Source of the DNA: Vibrio breoganii
GTDB taxonomy: Bacteria > Pseudomonadota > Gammaproteobacteria > Enterobacterales > Vibrionaceae
Direction of reading: 5' to 3'
Assembly: GCF_001677275.1 (NCBI RefSeq)
Contig: NZ_CP016177.1
Span: 806,001-870,000, forward strand
Length of the DNA: 64,000 bases
Shown here: piece after piece, positions 62,025 to 64,000 of the stretch
How the letters are laid out: each line of letters opens with the position of its first letter
Position numbering within the stretch: the stretch's first letter is position 1
The notes under the pieces: model-generated
What the model was told of the DNA's origin: nothing
Seen by the model: only the letters and a program-made list of their open reading frames with translations
Databases searched by the model: none
Position numbers and translations under genes: made by a program

Positions 62025-62609
62025 TTACTTAGCTAGGTTCTCTGCAACGAAGTCCCAGTTAACTAGAGCCCAGAAGCCATTCATGTACTCTGGACGAACG
62101 TTACGGTAATCGATGTAGTAAGCGTGTTCCCATAGGTCAACAGTTAGAAGAGGAGTAACACCTTCTTCTGTTAGAGGAGTTGCTGCGTTTGAAGTGTTAA
62201 CGATTGCTAGTGAACCGTCTGCGTTCTTAACAAGCCAAGTCCAAGAAGAACCGAAGTTGTTGATTGCAGAATCAGTGAATTTAGCTTTGAACTCTTCAAA
62301 ACAACCAAATGCTGCATTGATCGCGTCAGCAACAGCACCTGTTGGTTCGCCACCTGCGTTTGGCGCTAGGCAGTGCCAGTAGAACGTGTGGTTCCAGATT
62401 TGTGCTGCGTTGTTGAATACACCACCAGTAGAAGTCTTAACGATCTCTTCTAGTGTTTTGCCTTCAAACTCAGTACCAGGGATCAGACCATTTAGCTTAA
62501 CAACGTAAGTGTTGTGGTGCTTACCGTGGTGAAAATCAAGAGTCTCAGCAGAGATATGTGGTTCTAGCGCGTCTTTTGCGTAAGGAAGAGCTGGTAGTTC
62601 AAATGCCAT
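62025..62609 (-). CDS. sodB: iron superoxide dismutase
   Basis: A 194-residue cytoplasmic Fe-type superoxide dismutase. ATG 62609 gives the standard N-terminus [20 protein letters not shown]; upstream in-frame ATGs add 30 residues that do not fit. Metal ligands are H27 ([13 protein letters not shown]), the histidine in IWNHTFYWH, and the aspartate and histidine of [11 protein letters not shown]. The glutamine in [10 protein letters not shown] marks the iron form. Codon bias is strong. GGAG lies about 11 bases upstream. In relatives, iron status controls sodB through the RyhB RNA; I cannot confirm that here. Confidence 0.97.
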   Translation of the reverse strand: MAFELPALPYAKDALEPHISAETLDFHHGKHHNTYVVKLNGLIPGTEFEGKTLEEIVKTSTGGVFNNAAQIWNHTFYWHCLAPNAGGEPTGAVADAINAAFGCFEEFKAKFTDSAINNFGSSWTWLVKNADGSLAIVNTSNAATPLTEEGVTPLLTVDLWEHAYYIDYRNVRPEYMNGFWALVNWDFVAENLAK

Positions 62610-62950
62610 TTGCTCGGTTCTCCATTTATGTGGGCTAAGCCCTAAGCTTCCAATGTAGTAACAAATTACACTCGATGAGAGATTTCTCATCAAATGCATG
62701 TGACAGGGTCGGTAGTATTACGAACCGCTGTGCAAATTAGTTCTCTAACTTCGTTTGCATTCTATCAATTTTTTATACTAATAAAAGGTTAGGCAACAAA
62801 TTTATAATATTTCGTAACCAACGGAATGCGCCTAGGCCAACTTTTGCCTATTTTCGCAACAATAACCATATTTAGTTTATGGTTTTTATTCTAAGCTAGT
62901 AAGGTAAAATAACGGAATACTATATAGAGTACATGGATCCGAGGACCGCT
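62610..62950. other. divergent region between sodB and grxD
   Basis: 341 bases. It holds the sodB leader and the grxD promoter. An inverted repeat AACCATA-TTTAGTT-TATGGTT (62864-62884) is a perfect 7-base-arm palindrome about 70 bases before grxD and may be an operator. No gene is seen. Confidence 0.5.
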
Positions 62951-63280
62951 ATGGAAACCCTAGACAAAATCAAACAGCAGATCGAACAAAACACTATCCT
63001 TCTTTACATGAAAGGTTCACCTAAGCTTCCTAGCTGTGGATTTTCTTCTCAAGCGTCTCAAGCATTGATGGCGTGTGGCGAAAAGTTTGCATACGTTGAT
63101 ATCCTGCAAAACCCAGATATCCGTGCTGAGCTTCCAGCTTACGCACAATGGCCAACTTTCCCACAATTGTGGATTGAAGGTGAGTTGATCGGTGGTTGTG
63201 ACATCATCATCGAGATGTTCCAAAAAGGCGAACTTCAGCCTCTTATTAAGCAAGCGGCTCAACGCTCAGCTAGCGAATAA
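62951..63280 (+). CDS. grxD: monothiol glutaredoxin Grx4
   Basis: A 109-residue CGFS-type monothiol glutaredoxin that carries and transfers 2Fe-2S clusters, usually with BolA-family partners. The active site SCGFS is at residues 28-32, and the glutathione-binding WPTFPQLWIEGELIGGCD follows at about 70-88. GAGGA precedes ATG 62951; an in-frame ATG 6 codons earlier is not used by relatives. E. coli GrxD is 115 residues. It is beside sodB, linking iron and oxidative stress. Confidence 0.96.
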   Translation: METLDKIKQQIEQNTILLYMKGSPKLPSCGFSSQASQALMACGEKFAYVDILQNPDIRAELPAYAQWPTFPQLWIEGELIGGCDIIIEMFQKGELQPLIKQAAQRSASE

Positions 63281-63317
63281 TCTTCGCACTGCTTTGAAAC
63301 TACAGAGCGCAAATACT

Positions 63318-63346
63318 AAAAAGGCTTCCAATTGGAAGCCTTTTTC
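63318..63346. terminator. bidirectional terminator between grxD and antiporter gene
   Basis: AAGGCTTCC and GGAAGCCTT form a perfect stem with an AATT loop, A-run before and T-run after, so it can serve both convergent genes. Confidence 0.92.
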
Positions 63347-63374
63347 TATTCTAGAGCTAGGTTAGAGAACCCGA

Positions 63375-64000
63375 CTATAAAACCATCGCTGCAACCCAAC
63401 CGAAAATGATCAGTGGGATGTTGTAGTGGATGAAGGTTGGAACCACGGTTTGCCAGATGTGCTCGTGTTGTCCATCGGCATTAAGACCAGATGTTGGACC
63501 AAGAGTAGAATCTGAAGCCGGAGAACCTGCATCACCCAGTGCTGCTGCAGTACCGACTAGAGCAACGATCGCCATTGGCGAGAAACCGAATGCAGTGGCT
63601 AGTGGTACATAGATAGTTGCGATAATTGGGATAGTTGAGAATGAAGAACCAATACCCATAGTCACTAGAAGACCAACAATCAGCATCAACAGTGCCGCTA
63701 GAGGCTTGTTGTCACCAATAGAAGTAGACAGAGCTTCAACCAGAGTTTCTACGCCACCTGTCGCTTTCATCACTGCTGCAAAACCTGCTGCTGCAATCAT
63801 GATGAAGCCAATCATTGCCATCATGTGCACGCCGCGAGTAAACACATCTTGCGTCTCTTTCCACGCAATAACGCCACCAAAGGTAAATACCATGAAGCCC
63901 GCTAGTGCACCGATGATCATTGAGCCAGTGTAAAGCTGCACTGAAAGTGCCGCGACGATAGCGATTACAGCAACAAGAATGTGTTTCTTGTTGATGTGGC
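63375..64000 (-). CDS. Na+/H+ antiporter family protein (NhaC/YuiF-like), 3' part
   Basis: The gene enters from beyond the window and its frame is open to the right edge, so at least 208 residues of the C-terminal part are seen. There are about six hydrophobic segments. [18 protein letters not shown] near the C-terminus and [20 protein letters not shown] are typical of the NhaC-like/YuiF group, some of which have been described as amino-acid permeases. The start is outside the window, so an apparent internal ATG at 63941 is not the true start. Substrate uncertain. Confidence 0.85.
   Translation of the reverse strand, partial: HINKKHILVAVIAIVAALSVQLYTGSMIIGALAGFMVFTFGGVIAWKETQDVFTRGVHMMAMIGFIMIAAAGFAAVMKATGGVETLVEALSTSIGDNKPLAALLMLIVGLLVTMGIGSSFSTIPIIATIYVPLATAFGFSPMAIVALVGTAAALGDAGSPASDSTLGPTSGLNADGQHEHIWQTVVPTFIHYNIPLIIFGWVAAMVL

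Noticed and set aside
62025..62699. Longer SodB start at 62699
   Set aside because: Thirty extra residues have no counterpart in Fe-SODs; MAFELP at 62609 is the standard start.
1..64000. CRISPR arrays, rRNA operons, or complete prophage
   Set aside because: No regularly spaced repeats, rRNA sequence or phage structural genes were seen.

Overview
The window looks like a chromosomal segment of a Vibrio or close relative (Vibrionaceae, Gammaproteobacteria). The evidence is gene content and order: dsbB-nhaB-fadR with the internal FadR insertion known from vibrios, yejK / yejL-yejM next to a proline tRNA, a YchE-type MarC protein beside adhE, and sodB beside grxD. The species cannot be named from sequence alone.

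Layout. 0-6.2 kb: a YecA-like SEC-C protein, dsbB, nhaB, fadR, then two tandem paralogous genes for small exported proteins, each behind a Fur-box-like site. 6.2-11.4 kb: an SOS mutasome operon imuA-imuB-dnaE2 with a textbook LexA box. 11.5-19 kb: a DUF1800/DUF1501 pair (the second Tat-type), a solute-binding protein overlapping a GGDEF-EAL protein, and a Tat-type class V aminotransferase-fold enzyme. 19-25 kb: a DUF3859 protein, a beta-hydroxyacid dehydrogenase, a LysR regulator, a radical SAM protein, pdxY, and an unannotated-looking CsrB-type small RNA with an upstream VarA/GacA-type palindrome.

25-33 kb is the most distinctive region. A LysR regulator is divergent from three consecutive transcription units encoding outer-membrane-barrel-like proteins, lipoproteins and a small exported protein. 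All three units start with the same promoter module: a GTTAAG-type T-N11-A palindrome, exactly 44 bases, a -10-like hexamer, then an alignable leader. This reads as a one-regulator envelope regulon. One member, a DUF1254 lipoprotein gene, is broken by an 809-base ORF-less group II intron in antisense orientation.

33-40 kb: an allantoin module (racemase, PuuE-type allantoinase, GntR regulator, NCS1 permease) with GTATAC operators, then a lipoprotein, an MFS transporter and a LysR gene. 40-47 kb is mobile: an IS3-family element next to a truncated gene, dacA, a Fur-box-preceded NAD(P)-binding protein, an ISAs1-family element flanked by two truncated genes (one the first 40 residues of a SIR2-like protein), and a tyrosine integrase at tRNA-Ser. 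47-58.5 kb: tRNA-Pro, yejM, yejL, yejK, asd, an IS110-family element with a structured 5' region (bridge-RNA candidate), a potassium-channel-like protein, a MarC/YchE protein and adhE.

58.6-64 kb: a terminal-inverted-repeat (MITE-like) element, an amidohydrolase gene split by an IS3-family element with a CGA target duplication, a degenerate SDR protein, sodB, grxD and the 3' part of an Na+/H+ antiporter-like gene that runs off the window. Host housekeeping genes are intact; damage is concentrated in accessory genes.
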